Shown here: one piece after another, positions 49,001 to 62,617 of the stretch | Layout of the letters: every line of letters starts with the position of its first letter | Numbering within the stretch: position 1 is the stretch's first letter | NCBI GenBank assembly: GCA_017590115.1 | Contig: JAGGNK010013558.1 | Span: forward strand, 7,173,969-7,237,968 | DNA from: Montifringilla adamsi | Taxonomy: Eukaryota; Chordata; Aves; Passeriformes; Passeridae | Direction of reading: 5' to 3' | DNA: 64,000 nt | Translations under genes and position numbers: made by a program | Notes under the pieces: generated by a model | Database searches by the model: none | The model's input: only the letters and a program-made list of their open reading frames with translations | What the model was told of the DNA's origin: nothing

Positions 49001-52000
49001 ATCAAGCACAGCCTTTTCTGGTTTTGACTCTTTTACTAAATAAATTGTGGTGTAACTGTGCAGCTCCCTGGGATGTTTAGAATATACGTGCTGTGAATAA
49101 TGAATCCATGCAGGTGTTCTGTAAATTGTCTGAATAGACTGCTAAACTCAGTGGCCTGTGTGGCTGTGCCTTCAGTACTTTGTACTAGGACAGGTGACAT
49201 GCCCTCTGCTGCATTTTCAAAAGAACACCATGGCAATAGAAAAACTTCAGAAACAGGTATCAAAATGCCTATGGATGATGCTGTGCCTGCAAAGCAGGTG
49301 TGTTGCTTGAGAGGAAAATGGCTAAGCTGTTAGGTTTTTGGGTCCTGTCCCCCTCATTGCCTGTAGAAGTAGGATGGCTGCACACATTGCTCCCTGTTCT
49401 GAGGACAGAGAACTGAACCCTGGAGTTGGGGGTGTTAAATGCTGGTCAGAAGGCAGGGAAGGAGGCAGAGTGTGGGGTGGAGTGCATGGTGTTGGCCTGC
49501 CCACACTGCAGGTTCTGCAGTGCTGCCCTGCAGCTCTGTGCTGCTGTGGAGCTGGGCTGGCCTGAGGGAGGCAGCCCCAGAGCTGCAAACGTGATCCAGG
49601 TGGGAGCAGCCTGTCCTGCTCTGCAGGGCCATGTAAGGTACCTGTTGGACAAAGTTAATTTTCCACCTAGGAGTGAGTGCAGTTGTGTTTAAACTACTTT
49701 TCATAAAATCCTTAAGAATTGGAGTAGCACGTGTTTGTAACTCTTCATACTAAAGATCCTACTTTAGGGTTTAAAACCATTTTTAAAAGTGCCACATAGA
49801 TTATTTTTTCTTACCCCCAGAAGCAGAGTATGGAAAGCTGATGAGTTACACAGCTTTAGCATTCAGTGAACTGACATTTGAGATAGGCAAGAGTCTTCTG
49901 GCTACTTGCAGCTCTTTATTTGCAGAGACCACAGAGCTTCTGTGTCAAGAGTGGGTTGAAGCTGCTGAGCAGAGGTGAGTGAGAAGTGCCTCGGTGCAGG
50001 TGCAAGGCTGAAGGATGGATGCCTGAAAGAACCTGTGGAAGCTGAACAAGGGGGAGTCCTCTGAGATGGGAGGCTGTATGTTCATCCTGCATGTGTTCAG
50101 CTTTAAATTTTCACCTGATGGTAAAGTCAAGGGCAGGAGAGGGTTCTGGGACGTGCCAGTGAGCAACATGGCACAAGTTGGCGAGAAGTTGCCTTTCCTG
50201 TGGCAGTGAAGCCATGCCCATCTTGCAGGAAAGAAGTGAGTTACCCTTTTAGTGGGCAGATGCTTGGAGAGTGCATGTAGATACTCAGGGCATTACTCAG
50301 CGCAGGGAAACCTAAGAGGTTGCAAGAGTTGCATTCCATGGGAGTCAGCAATCGGGTACAGGTTCCTCAAGTGGAAAAAAGGGTACACAGGAGCTGTGTG
50401 GTGGGCAGCCATGAGAGAAGAGGGAGCAAGGAGAAGGAGGAATGCATGTGTGCAGAAATCAGGGCAGAAGCAGGGGTAATAGGATGTTGCAAGCAGCCTT
50501 GGCAGGAGAGGGCTAGATGCAAGCTGAATTTGTTTGCAGAAGGACAGGCTGATACCTAGGGGGGGAGCTGTTCACTGTGGCGGGGGGAGAAGGATATCTG
50601 TGGCATGGAGGAGGGACAAAGAGTGTGCCACGGAAACCCTGCAGGTTAAGCTGGGTCTCCTCAGTGCAGAGTCTGTGAAAGGCCTAGGGCAGCCCCTGGA
50701 TTGCTCCTCTGCTTCCAGTGTGTGCCAGGCCCAGGGAGCATCGAGATGGCAGCGTCTTGGCAGGCTGGGGCTCTTTTCCAGGCTGGCAGAGGGACACCTG
50801 CAGCTGTTGGCCCTGCAGGTTTTGGGGAGGGGATGGCTGTGTGCACTGTCTGGCTGCTGGCTTCTTGTGAGGCTCTGCAGGGCAAGGGGGTCTCATCTGC
50901 TCCCTCAGGATAAAGCCACAGAAGAGCTTGGGTGGGACTGGGTTGTGCCACTGCAAACCAGATGACAGCCCCTGGGTGTCGAATGAATAAGGAAATAAAG
51001 AGGTACAACCAGTAGCAGCAAATCTCTCTGTTAAGAGAATGTAACTAGGATAGCTGTGGGTCTTGAAAATGTTGAAGGAAATAATGTGAAATAAAGAAGA
51101 AGAAACCCAGTTTTTATGAGCAGGCTTAAATCTGCCATCCAGGCACCTGTGCCAGCATTGGGAAACACGTGTGCTGGGAAAGCCTTGCTGCAGAGCTGCT
51201 GACACTGGGAGCTGTTCTCTTGGATTCAGCTGAGCTCTGAGCTATGTACAGTAAACACAGCGCTGTGCAGATTTGTACATTGCTGGGTGTGTGTTACCTG
51301 TAAGCAGAGTGTAGAACTCTTCCTGTTTTCTCACATGAATATTGTTTTGCTTTGCCATCAGGTGTCTGTAGCCACCATTTCCCAAGGGAAAGGCAGTAGA
51401 GGATCAGGTCTGTGACCTGTGGCAGGCTGTGATGCACAGCAAGGTGCTGCCTTCCTCCTCCTCCTCAGCTACCTGGTTCTGCAGTCATGGAAGAGAAGCA
51501 ATTTTGTGCGTGTGTATTATAGATGCACTGAATTTCCTGTTTGGTTTTTAAGTTCTGCTGGGGAGTGTCACCCCCTTGGTTTCACTAGGCATCCTTTGTT
51601 GGAGCTACGTGGGACAAAGGCTGGAGTAAAATCCCAGTGTCTCATAGTTGGCTTTACAGTGCCTCCAGTTCAGACCCTTAAGTAATAATGTTGTGATGGG
51701 GCTTCTGGTGACCTCAGCTGAAAATAGCACAGCAGATCTCTTAGCTATCTATAGATTGAATTGTGAATCAACCAAAGGTTGATTTATTTTTTTGTACTTA
51801 GTTTCAAAACCCAGCAGTTTTCATTGTGGAATATGTGAATTGTTGCAATGGATGATTTGCTCTGTAGCCACAAACCTGCATGTCTGGTGACTGTTTCCAA
51901 CTTTCTGCTTTCAATGGGACATTCATGAAATGAAATTTCTTCTGAAATAATCTTTTCTCGTTATACTTTTTTGAGATTGTAGATTGTTAGTAATAAATAC

Positions 52001-55000
52001 AGGATGCTCTCCTCTGAAGTCATATTATCTTCCCACATCCTGTACAGAGGGCACTGCATCCTTGGAAAAGAATCTCCTGCCTGAATGTAACAATATGCAC
52101 TGATTTTAATTCAGAGCAGTGCTGAAAGAACGAGGGTGAGAGCTGTGTAAAAGCATTTTCTTTGTCTCTTCTCAGAGTTCATTACTGTAACTTATGGCAA
52201 TATACTGAATTTAAATAAATGTAAAAAAAACCCCAACCCCAGGAACTTAAATGACTGTCTTGTTGGAATAGAGCACCTGGCAGTGTGTGGTTGTTGCAAG
52301 TTCTTCCCAGTTATTTTAAGAATAGTGGAACAAGCCTTTAGCATTGAATGCAACTAGATTTCTTCAGAGAGCAAAAAGAGATGTTTATAGACCTACGTTT
52401 CAGACATAGGTATTCTGATGTCTGCTGGCTAATTATTTCTTGGCAGTTCATTACAATGGGCTACATTTGAGACTTGGGCATTTCGTTAGCAGTCTCATCT
52501 TCCTTCTTTGTTCAGCTGTTTGTATAGTTGGCATTATTTATACTCATAAAATGATCATAGTGTCAGAAATGGTGAAGGGATTAAATTTTTATTCTCTATG
52601 AACTATTTTAAGTGCATTTATTTTAGTAACAAGTGTTGAAGTCACATGTTTGACACACTTTAACCTGCATTAACTTCAAGGCATGCTGAACCACTATGCT
52701 TTTCAGCACTGTGATATAGCATTGCTCCTTCTTATGTGTGATGGAAAACTGGTTTGGCTGATTCTTTCTGGTGAGTGGAAGGAGATGGATTAGGTTACAG
52801 GGAGGGTGAAGTAGTTGCAGCTCACCCTTCTTGTTGCACTGTTTTATTGGCTTGCTGAACGTTTGCCTCCTGGTTTTGCTGAGAAGGGTGGTTTGCCTGG
52901 GATTGAGGAGGGATCTGCCTTCAGACCGAAAGAGACAATATTTACCAGTTGGTGAATTCTTGCTTTGTTTACTTTTTGAGGCCTGAGAGTTGGACACTTT
53001 TCTGCATTTCCTCTATTTTTATACTTCAGGGAAATAGCGATACTTCATGTGCTTTTAGGATGCAATTGTGGTCCCTGTGGCTTTTATATGGAATAAAAAT
53101 ATATCCGCATTTGAATCCTGAAAGACCTAATTTGTCTTGCATTAAATGTTTTGCCTCTGTTTGCTGTGTTTGTGCGAGGCTCAAGTGCCCGGTGTCTGGG
53201 GCACGACACTGGATTCTCCCGGGGCAGGGAGCAGTGCAGGCAGGGACAGAGCCCCTAGGTGGCATCAGAAGCCTCCTGATTTTTGGCTGCTGCACGCCCG
53301 GGGGTGAGAGGTGAGGATGGGAGGGGGTTCCTGGCCCTGGGGTGCAGCGCCATGCCCGGGGTGTGCTTTGCTTTCTCGGTGCCCTGGGCTAGAGCTCTTA
53401 CGGCAGTAGCTGAGCAGTATGGATAGTCGTCATTTTGCCAATTCAAACAAGTTTCAACCTCGTGCAGCTCTGCTTTCTAAATATTTAATTGAAATGCTTT
53501 TACAGCCATTTTACTTCTTTATCACAGTGAGCCAAGCCAGACAATGTAACATGGCATATGTTAAGATGTTAATTGAGTAGCAGCACACATAGGCGGCTGT
53601 TTCATAATTTTCTCCTTAGATGATCCTTGGCTCCAGTTTAACATTTCTTTGTGCTTCTGAGTGGAAGGTTATATAAAGATATATTTAGAGCTGTTAGTCT
53701 AAGAAAGAGAAGCATTAATTCAGTAAGATTAAGAATTAAGGGCTGATTGCTGCAGGCACTGCTGGGACACAGTGCTTGTCGTGGTAAGGATGTGATAATA
53801 GTACCTTTCTGATAGTACCACTTACTGTAATGGGGTTGGTAATCCTTTTATTGAGTGGTTCCTCACAGCACACAGAGTAAATAGAGATTTTTTTTTTTTT
53901 TCAAATGTCACCTGATGTAGTCAGAGTAGTGGAATTCAGACTGAATCTTTCCAAAAGGGTGTGTGGTCAGTTTAATAATGACCCTCCCTATTTTAACAAG
54001 GTTTTTAGAAAGATGACTTTGCCAAAACTGTCACTGTTGGTACTTTGTAGTGGACTCTGATTTGTTTTCCTTGGGAGCTGAAGTGGGTTTTTGCAAGAGG
54101 GAAAGGGGCAGCAGGACACTGCAGAGGAGGAGGAGTTCCTGGGTGCTGTCAACACCCAAATGCCTCCTGTGCCTGGGAGACACATGCCTGGCAGGGCTGC
54201 TCATGTGCTCCTGCTGCCGACAGGAGCAGCCCCTCCAGAGTACCCCTCGGCCTTTGCTGAGCGGTTTGAGGTGCAGCAGATGCACTGGGAAATGGAGGCT
54301 TTTCAGATCGCAGTCATTTTTGAAAGGACGTATGACCAAGACACTCCTTTGGCAGACAGCTCTAAGTGTGGTCTTGGGTATTCTTCTCTTGTGGAAGGCT
54401 TGTTTTCAGGTGTGAGTGAAATGCCAGGGCAGCAGTGTCACCATGCACTGTCAGGGTTGTGTGCGCTGCATGTGAGCCACTCAGAACTTTCCTGTGGCCT
54501 GAACAGTTCCTGCTGGGTTTTAGGTTTTTCCAAAGGACGTTTATTTTATAACTTTGTAAACATTTTCTCTCTCAGATGGCTGAGAGGGTGGTTTGCAGTC
54601 TGAGGTGAATAACTTGGTAACTGTGCCCATGGTAAGTAACTGCACGCTGGGGTTTTCCATTTTAGTTGCAACTTTTTGCTGCTGCATGTTGGGTAATAAT
54701 GTAACTTAATACTCTGGTACTGGAAACTGGGACCCTGCAGAGGGGAGCCCTTGCTGTCTGGTCAGGAGTTAAGCCCTGCCTTCCTGATGTAAGGCTCAGT
54801 TATGAGCAGTGATGGAAAGTGGTTTCTTTTCATCAGTTGCGTTATGGTTGTCCAATAAGTGCCAAGCCCATGAAACACAGCTATACAGAGGCTGTTTTCA
54901 GGAGGATGTTTCAGTTCGTGCAAATGTTTGCAGTCTTGGGCTGAATGGGATAACAGTGTATCTGTGGCAATTTCACAGAATGCACCAAACTTTTGATGAA

Positions 55001-58000
55001 AAAATCACTCTGGGCTTCCCACATGTGACCACTTACTCAAACCGTTATTAAATTCTGTACAGCAGATTGTGGCTCCACTTGTCTGCTGAGTTTGGTTGAA
55101 CTGGCTCTGTTGTTGTTGACATCCTCCTCCATTTGAGGGGTGAGTGCACTACCAGTGCCTGAATGGTGAGAGCCATGTCCTGTGTGACGTTGGGGCAGGG
55201 AGGTCTCCTCTGAGGGAGCAGGACAGCAATGTCCTGGAGGTGCTGCTGTCCCCTCTGCCAGGGATCAGTGCTGTGCTCGGGATGTGTGTCCCAGGAGAGG
55301 AGCTGTGCTGCAGGGTGGCTGTTCCCTGTGCTCCCACAGTGTTGGTCCTGCTGCTGCCTTTCATGGGGCTGAGTGCTCTCAGCTGCAAAGCTGCTAAAGG
55401 TTGGTTTCAGGGCTGTGCAGGCTTTGGGAAGGCTCAGGGTTAACCAGGCAGGAGCTGATAAATTCAAGGGCTTGCTGTTATTTCTCCCAACCACCTCCCT
55501 TTTTCTGGTCTCACAGACGGAAAGCTTCTCTTATTTGCAACATTAAGGAGGTACTCGTGCTCAGAGCAACTGAATTCTGCCACTTCTGGTAATACAGTAG
55601 TCTAATATTACTCAGTACAATTCAGCTGCCTCTTCCTGAAAGTAAAGTATTGCTTAATTAGAGGAAGGTTGGCAGCATCTGGTTTTATGCTACTTAGAAA
55701 AAAGAATTGCATCTCCTTGCCTTATTCTTCTGCTTTTTTCCCCTCTCCCTCCGTGCAAAGTAAACTCAGCTGCTCACCTGGGAAGAGAACACACTCCTCA
55801 TTCTGCTCATGCCAAGTCAGGGCTGTTCTGAGCAGAAATACATAAAGAGGTCAGGGAAAACAGAAATGCATACTTTGACAGAAGGTAGAAGAGCAGTTTG
55901 AGGAAATACTTTCATCTGATTTCTCCTGATCTCATTCTCCCAAAGATAATTTCAGGAGTTTGTCTTCAGCCTTTAGAAGCTTCAATCACTACAGCCTTTG
56001 AAACTTACCCTCAAGAATCCTTTAGAGGTCTTGGCCCCTCCTGTAAGGCTTTTTGCTGCAGACCCAAAACAGCCAACACATGGTTCTCTGGGAAGTTGTT
56101 GGGTCTGGGGTTCTCCATGAGACACAGCAGCTTTTCAGGGAGCTGCCCTGTGCAGCTTCTCCAAGCACAGCCTAAGAAACCTCCTTTTCTCTTCTGTTTT
56201 ATTAATTAGTAGAAGCTGGGTGCATGTTTTTGAGTGGCTGGTGGGTATGTGACCAGAAATGGCCAGATTGATTTGCATTGGTGTGTTCAGAGCAGAGTTG
56301 ACATTTTTGAGGAGCATTGCTGTAGACAGTACTGCAGGGTCCCTCTTGAGTCACTCCATGTGTCTTCGAAACAGTCAATAGGATGACAACTGAATAATAA
56401 TAAATTAATAAATGCCTCCTTGTTGGTTGTGGTAGTGTCTGTATGTTTTGATTGGAGAGGAGCACATACAAGGTTTTGATACAAAATTTTATGCTCTGTG
56501 GTTCTTGTGTTGGGTCATTGGGCACAAGTTGGCAAATCCAAGGCAGCTGTAAAAGTAGCCACATTTGTTGTTGCTCACAAGAGACAGCTACCCCCAGAAT
56601 CATAAATCTTGTCCTGGATAAAACTTCATGAAGTAGCCTGAATTAATTTTTGGATCAAGTAAGTGAACTAGTTTAACTTGAGGGAGACTGTCATCATGAA
56701 GAGCTATGAGAGGGTAACACCAGCTGTGCTTCTAGGTGAGGGTGAATCACAATGAGCCTCCAGGAGGGGCAGTGCTGGCTGTGGGCTTTAGGTGCAGTTT
56801 CTGAGTTTCCAATGGGCTTAGGTTCCAAATAGGTTCAAATGGTTATTTTCTTTAGAAAGAACGTCTGCTGCTTTCCTGCAGCTGCTCATGGGTAGCAAAA
56901 ATACGTGGGTAATGGCCTCCAGATGTTAGAAATGGCTGTGTGTAGGGCCTGATTCAGCCTGGTTGTTGGAATTGCTGGTTGCAGGCATGGTAATTACAGT
57001 AGTAATTAGATAAGGGATTCATTTGACAGGGACAGAAGCAGACTGACTTACTTGTAAATGAAACTTCAGCTTTCAAAGCATGTATGTTCTGCTAGAGAAC
57101 AAGTGGGGCAAAATAAACAAAGGTGGCAGGTGTAACTGGGATGTCTGTCCCTTTGCCACCTTTCTCACTTGTCCTTTTGTCTCCTGATGTGCTGGGGATG
57201 TCTCCTGCAGTGTCACCAAATGGAGTGTTTCTGTGCAGTGCTCAGGTCCCAGTACTGTCCCAGTCAAAGGGCTCATTCCTCAGGGTTGCCATTCCTTCAC
57301 TTTGATTGCCTTGGCTGGAAGGGAAATAAGCATTTTTGTTGTTAGGCACAAGCTTTGTAAAATGAAGCAACTTTTACCTGTGCTCTGGTTAGGAAGAAAG
57401 AAACCTCAGTTTACCATTAGCAAATTTGAAAGATATCCTCCCAATATACTCAAGAGCATGGAGCAGGAGATGGAAAAATTGTTTTTTAAATAGAGATGAC
57501 ACTTACCCCTGCTGAAGCAGTGGGACCTTTGCCTTTTAAAATGTCACAACATCTGCTTGCAGATTGGAGAGCATGAACTTGACTGTCCTTTTTGTGCCAC
57601 CAGTTTACAAAAAGGAAACATAGTGAAGCTGTATTTCCTGGCCCTGTTATTGCTCCTCTGCTGCAGCTTCTCAGTGCTGTTGATCGGTGCTGTAGGAGCA
57701 CAGGTCACAACTGGAAGAGCCTCAACTAAATTTGAGAGTTTACATTTCCTGACTCAGACTGATACTTGGAGATAAAAGGACAGCTCTAGGGATCTCCTGC
57801 CCAGCTGCCTCCTGGCAACTTGCCTCTTTCTCTTTGCAAGAAGATGTTAATGCAAATGGGCATGCTGATGCTCAGGTTGGCAGAAGGGAAGCTGTGCTGG
57901 CTGGAGTGTGCTCTCCTGAAAAGCCCAGTGCATGGTGTTGTCTGCAAGTCTGTAGGGGCTGTGTTTGGGCTGAGTTTGCTGTGTCTGTACCCTGCATCCC

Positions 58001-59715
58001 CTTGCCCTTTCTGCATAAGCTGTCATGTGGAGCCACACAAGAGCTTTGAGTACAAGAATGGGTACATATGCCTGATTCCTGTTGCCTGTGCTTTGTAGGA
58101 GAGGCTGTTGATCTGTAGCAGCATAGGGACTGAGACCTTGCTCGGGGTTGGAGGCAGTGGTGGAGTCCAGGGTGGAGAAGTGCTGCTGGAGCAGCTGTGT
58201 CCCCATCAATTTGCTCAGCTTTGGGTCAGATGCACTGGCAACATGTAGCAGCAGCAAGTTCCCATGCTTGGTGTCCTTCAGCTTTGCTGGTAAGATGGTG
58301 GTTTTTGATGAGTGAGATGACATTTATGTTCCCTTGTTCAGCTGCTGCAGTGTATGTGAGCATCTTTCCCAAGGCAAAGCAGAGCTTCCATATTACCATC
58401 CTTAGCACTCCCTGTTCTTCAAAATCCCCAGCAGCTCTGCTTTACTGTCTCCTTGGTGTTCCTCTCTACCCACCTGATGGCTTCTACACAAAGTCAGCTG
58501 AAGTGGGTGTCTGCTGAGGGATCTGTTTCAGTGAACTTGTCAAATGTTCTGACCTGTTGAAAGTTTTTATTGTATTCTGTCACTGAGCAGTTCTTGTATG
58601 GGAAGGGTCATCAGTGTTAGCAGCTCTACAAAACAGATTTTTAGATTGTCTTGTTTCAAAGTGGAAGTGGTGTAACAAGCAGGGCAACCAAATTCCTGCC
58701 TCTGGGCATCTGATGGAACAGTACATGCTGGTTCCTATCACCACCAGACACTAGAGCCATTTGTTTTGCTTGTTTCTTTCTTAGAGTTTTAGGAGATCCT
58801 TCAGCTACTTGACTTAGTCTAGCTTTTTTAGCATCTGTACAAAAGCAAAATAGCTTCCATGAAATATTTTGTTGTTTAAGGAGATTGAATTGTTTTATTT
58901 TACTAGGAAAATAATTGCTCTCTGAACTAAAAAAAATAATTTTTTGATGCTTGTTCAGTACGTGTTCAGGCTAGGGTTTTCTGTATTGGAAACCTCCTGC
59001 TCCTCTTCAGAGCAGTGATAAACTACCTTCAACTAATGCTGTCAGAGGAAGCATGTGAAGCACAGCACCCTTAAGAAACACAGGAGCTGCTCATGGGTGT
59101 GTTTATAGGAAGTATAATAAGTTCCATACTGTTTGCCTGCCCTGGCACATGCACTGAGGTCATTCCTGGCATATTTCAATTGAATCCCCACCCAGTGTAG
59201 TCTTAATAAGCCAGCTGGGAGGTAGAGAGACTAACTTGGAGAACTCCAGAGCTGCCAGTGGAATAACAGCTGTGTGCCTTGTAGTAGCTCTTTGGAAAGC
59301 TAGAAATACATGCCTTGAAGTGGTGGGATTTAGCATGGGGAGAAGGGGATGTTAATTGTGTTTACAGCTAAACAAGTCAAATGCATTTGAATTGTGTAAG
59401 AGCTACAATAAAAGTAGTGGCATCCATCCTGGCTGCACTGCAGCTTGGGATAATAGTTGCAATGGTATTTCATTTTAAAAATGCAGTTCTTATGTAAAAG
59501 TTCTTATTCAAGCAGCAAGAATTCTAGCAAGCAGTTAAGTTTGGGTCACTTTCTACAGAAAAACAGCTGACTATTATTCCATAGACTAGCAGGATATTTC
59601 AGAGTAAGATACAAAGTCTGTAATGCAGTGATAGAAATTCTAATATGTAATATTTTTGTCATTGATTTTAAACTAATTCAGTATTTCTCTTCTCTCTTTC
59701 TTCCCTCACATCTAG

Positions 59716-59749
59716 CAAAACTGTACAATCTAAAGTGGACTGCATTTTG
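59716..59749 (+). CDS. RFX7: RFX7 internal coding exon (34 nt)
   Basis: Known: RFX7 is a winged-helix transcription factor of the RFX family that binds X-box motifs. Seen: long pyrimidine tract ending acatctag, a 34-nt exon, then the consensus donor ttttg|gtaagt. The exon supplies one base of a split Cys codon, then [11 protein letters not shown], ending in phase 0. Recalled human RFX7 reads ...[20 protein letters not shown]..., an exact match; the RFX5 paralogue differs (SKAVQNKVEGILQDVQKF), so RFX7 is preferred. In the family this segment precedes the LYLYLQLPSG helix and DNA-binding domain. Synteny with TEX9 agrees. The next exon (QEVEKF...) was not found before 64000. Confidence 0.92.
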
Positions 59750-60147
59750 GTAAGTACTACTCCAGAATGCTTTTCAATATTTAATGAGCTGCAAGACCAA
59801 AATAGATGGCTCTGGAGACTGACAGCTATTATGAAACCTTTCCTTAGCAGTACTTGAAGGTACTACCTCTAAATGTGATCAAAATGAGTTACCATCTCAG
59901 GTACCTTCCCAGAAATGTGCAACACTGCAGGTCCTGTTGGCTCTGCTGTGCTGCTTAGGGCAGAGAGATCATTTTTTGAAGCAGGAAAGGCCCTTGAATT
60001 GCAAAATCTTCATTTGTGCATGAAAATAACAGGATCTAGGCAGTGATAAGAGATTATTTTTGGGAAGCAGTAGTTCAGAAAGAGGTTTTATTTGTTTTTA
60101 GTAGTGAGCGGGTTGCATGTTTTTTTAAATCAGAGTCTTGAGATCAT

Positions 60148-60215
60148 AAATCTTAGCACTGGAAGGGATTGCTTATCCTGACTTTCTACCTTCAGCACTT
60201 CATCCAGAAGTACCA
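60148..60215. mobile_element. Possible decayed interspersed-repeat fragment
   Basis: atcataaatcttagcactgg followed by aagggattg resembles the degenerate ends of old CR1/L3-like elements (compare atcatagaatc...tggaaggga), but similarity is short. Confidence 0.25.
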
Positions 60216-62596
60216 GTGGATAAGACAAAAATGCCATCTGATAAGCCATCTGATACTATCAAATCGTATGGCTGAGCTAACAAAGAATACTGTTCAAAGT
60301 CACATTATCAAAGGCTAATTCAGGTGGTACTGAATTGTCTTGCCTTAAAATGTTTTTATTATTGTTGTACAAGATTTAAAGCTTTATTGTGTTTCAAACA
60401 AACTTTGGACACCACTGAACCTCTGTTTAAAAGTTCTTGAATGCACCCAGTGGGAATAGGGATGCAGAATGTAATTTTTGTCCCCTTTATTCCTTATTGA
60501 CTTTTGTGAACACCAAGCAGGTGCCTTAAGATCTTAATTTTGTATGTGAGTCTTCAGTGGTAAAAGGACAGATTGCAAAACTGCATTTGTAAAACTCTTA
60601 ACACCAGGTATTTCTGTAGAAAAAATGGCAGTTGGGGTAGGTGTTTCTAAGCAGCATTGGAGAGGGAGTAAACAAGTAGGAGGCTCACCAGTCATCTACT
60701 TTTGGCAATCTGTTTTAAGAAAATGGAATTACACTAGGACTATTTTTGCATTAAGTTCTGCAGATTTATGGACCTTGTGTACTGAGGTAGGGATTGTCAG
60801 TTTGTACTGAGGGTATTGGGTAGGTCTCATCCATTGGATTGGCAGAGAAGTCTTGGACACAAAGCAGTCTCCATGGCTTGACTTGGAATGGAGCAGCAGT
60901 GTCCTGATGGTCTAATTTTCTGTTCCAGATGCCTCCTTGTCTGTCCTGCTGATGAGTTCAGAGGAGTTGTGTCAACAGTGGAAAAGCCACTCTAGGTTAG
61001 CAAAGGTAGATCTAATGCTGTTCAGGTTTTAAAAAGAAAAATCCAAGATCAGAATAGCTTGAGGAAATCAAAATTTAGCTGAATTCTGGCAAAGCGGTTT
61101 CTGTGGTTTTAAGTGCTTTGGAAAGCTGTGAGCTGCAAGAGAGAATCTACAAGCACGTTGAACTGAAAGGCTGTGGCTGTGTAGCTCTGAATCCCTCCTT
61201 TGGTAGCACCAGTCACAGCCCCCGTGTGCAGAGCCGCACACAAATGTTCATAGACTGCCAAGTTCAACAGTTCAGCAGGGAGAGCTCTAGGAAGAAGCAG
61301 AGGTGATGGCAATAGTCTGGTGTGGAGGTCACTCACAGCAGAGGGCTGTGGAAAGCAGCCAGTGTAAGGGCACTGAGACTGCTCCTGCAAGAGTCCAGAG
61401 TTACCTGCCTTCAACTTTTACACTGCACCACTCACATTCCCACATACTGTCACTTCCTGGGAGATCATAGGGAAATCATTGTGTACTGTGCAATCCAAAA
61501 AAGATAATTAGCAAGAATTGTGGTGTAAACAGTCATTAAAAATTCATTATGACATCTTTTTAACTGTAGTAAACATGTCTAGCAGTAGATTCTCTTATGA
61601 TTTCTCTTGTTATATTTGTAGCCACATACTAAGTGAACTTTTGAACCCGATTTTTAAAACTGTTTGCTCCATATAATCACTCAGCAAGAAGGCCAAGGTT
61701 TCTTTCCTTAGTCCTCTGAAAAGAGGTCAGTGCTGGTGAGAGAGTGCTGGATTGATGGAAACCAGAGCTGCTGGTGCTGTGGGGTGTGCTGAGGCAGTGT
61801 CTGTCTGTCCTGAGGCAGCGAAGGTGCCACTTGTCTCTTGGGTCCTACAGGAGACAGGCAGAAGCTCCACAAAGCCTTGGCAGCTGTGCTTGGATACTGT
61901 CAGAACAAAGCTGCCATGTGCTTTTAGGGCTTGTTTGGAATGTTTAGCACGTGAAATATGTTCCTGCTTCTGCTCAGATAAAGCATATTAAATGTATTTA
62001 TTGGCTGCTTTCTAGAATTAAAAAAGTGTTTTTAATATTAGTTATTTTCTGTCTTGGTGATACTTCCAACAAACCATCTGACCTAGAGTAATTCACCTTT
62101 GCTTTTTGTTTCTCTATTCATAGAATGGGGAGATGATTGCTTGACTACTTTGCTATTTTTAGCTCTGGTTGTTAAATAATAGATGTTTGTTCTGCTGAAG
62201 TATGACAAATTTTAGGGCCTTTCTGCCAGTAGATGCAGGTTACATTGCCATTGGCACTTTTTCACTTTGATTAGAGTGTAGTCTTCTATAAATACTCAAA
62301 GTGTGGAAAGAAATACTCAGAGCAGTCCATGCTCTCTAAAACAGTAATCTTGCGTAAAGCTTGCAGAGTGCCCCTGGCCTTCAGCTCCCTTTATCCAAAT
62401 TTGAGGACAAAAATAACCTGTAATTCTGCTTTAATTATGGAAATTTGAAATAGTTCAAATTTGAATGATATTTGCAGTGTGTACATTACAGAAGTAGCAG
62501 CTCTTCTGATTGTTCCTTACTATATTCTTCTTCTATCTTATTTAGAGTTTGGCCTGACTAGCTAAACAATCCAGAAAAAGCACATGGTTTTGGTTT

Positions 62597-62617
62597 GGTT
62601 TTTTTTTTTTTTTTTTT
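62597..62617. repeat. Poly-T tract
   Basis: Run of about 21 T after ggttttggtttgg; simple sequence in the RFX7 intron. Confidence 0.9.

Larger units (their letters stand above)
38651..59715 (+). other. RFX7: Putative RFX7 intron 1
   Basis: About 21 kb lacking assignable exons. Holds poly-T at 38886-38910, T/G-rich simple sequence at 40486-40565, a 34-bp-period duplication at 42621-42678, a hairpin at 46057-46084, poly-T near 53887, and moderately GC-rich patches at 43960-44070, 45650-45870 and 53165-53400. The longest frame (54091-54603, 170 codons) has no recognisable family and no Kozak or splice support. Confidence 0.5.

Noticed and set aside
50534..51205. Overlapping frames of 115-173 codons on both strands
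   Set aside because: No family similarity or splice logic. I considered an endogenous retroviral fragment but saw no conserved retroviral motif.
54091..54603. 170-codon plus-strand frame in the putative RFX7 intron
   Set aside because: No recognisable domain, start context or splice partner; length is within chance for a moderately GC-rich patch.
55048..55494. 148-codon minus-strand frame
   Set aside because: Low-complexity Gln/Ser/Pro composition and overlapping open frames on both strands suggest a stop-poor GC patch, not a gene.
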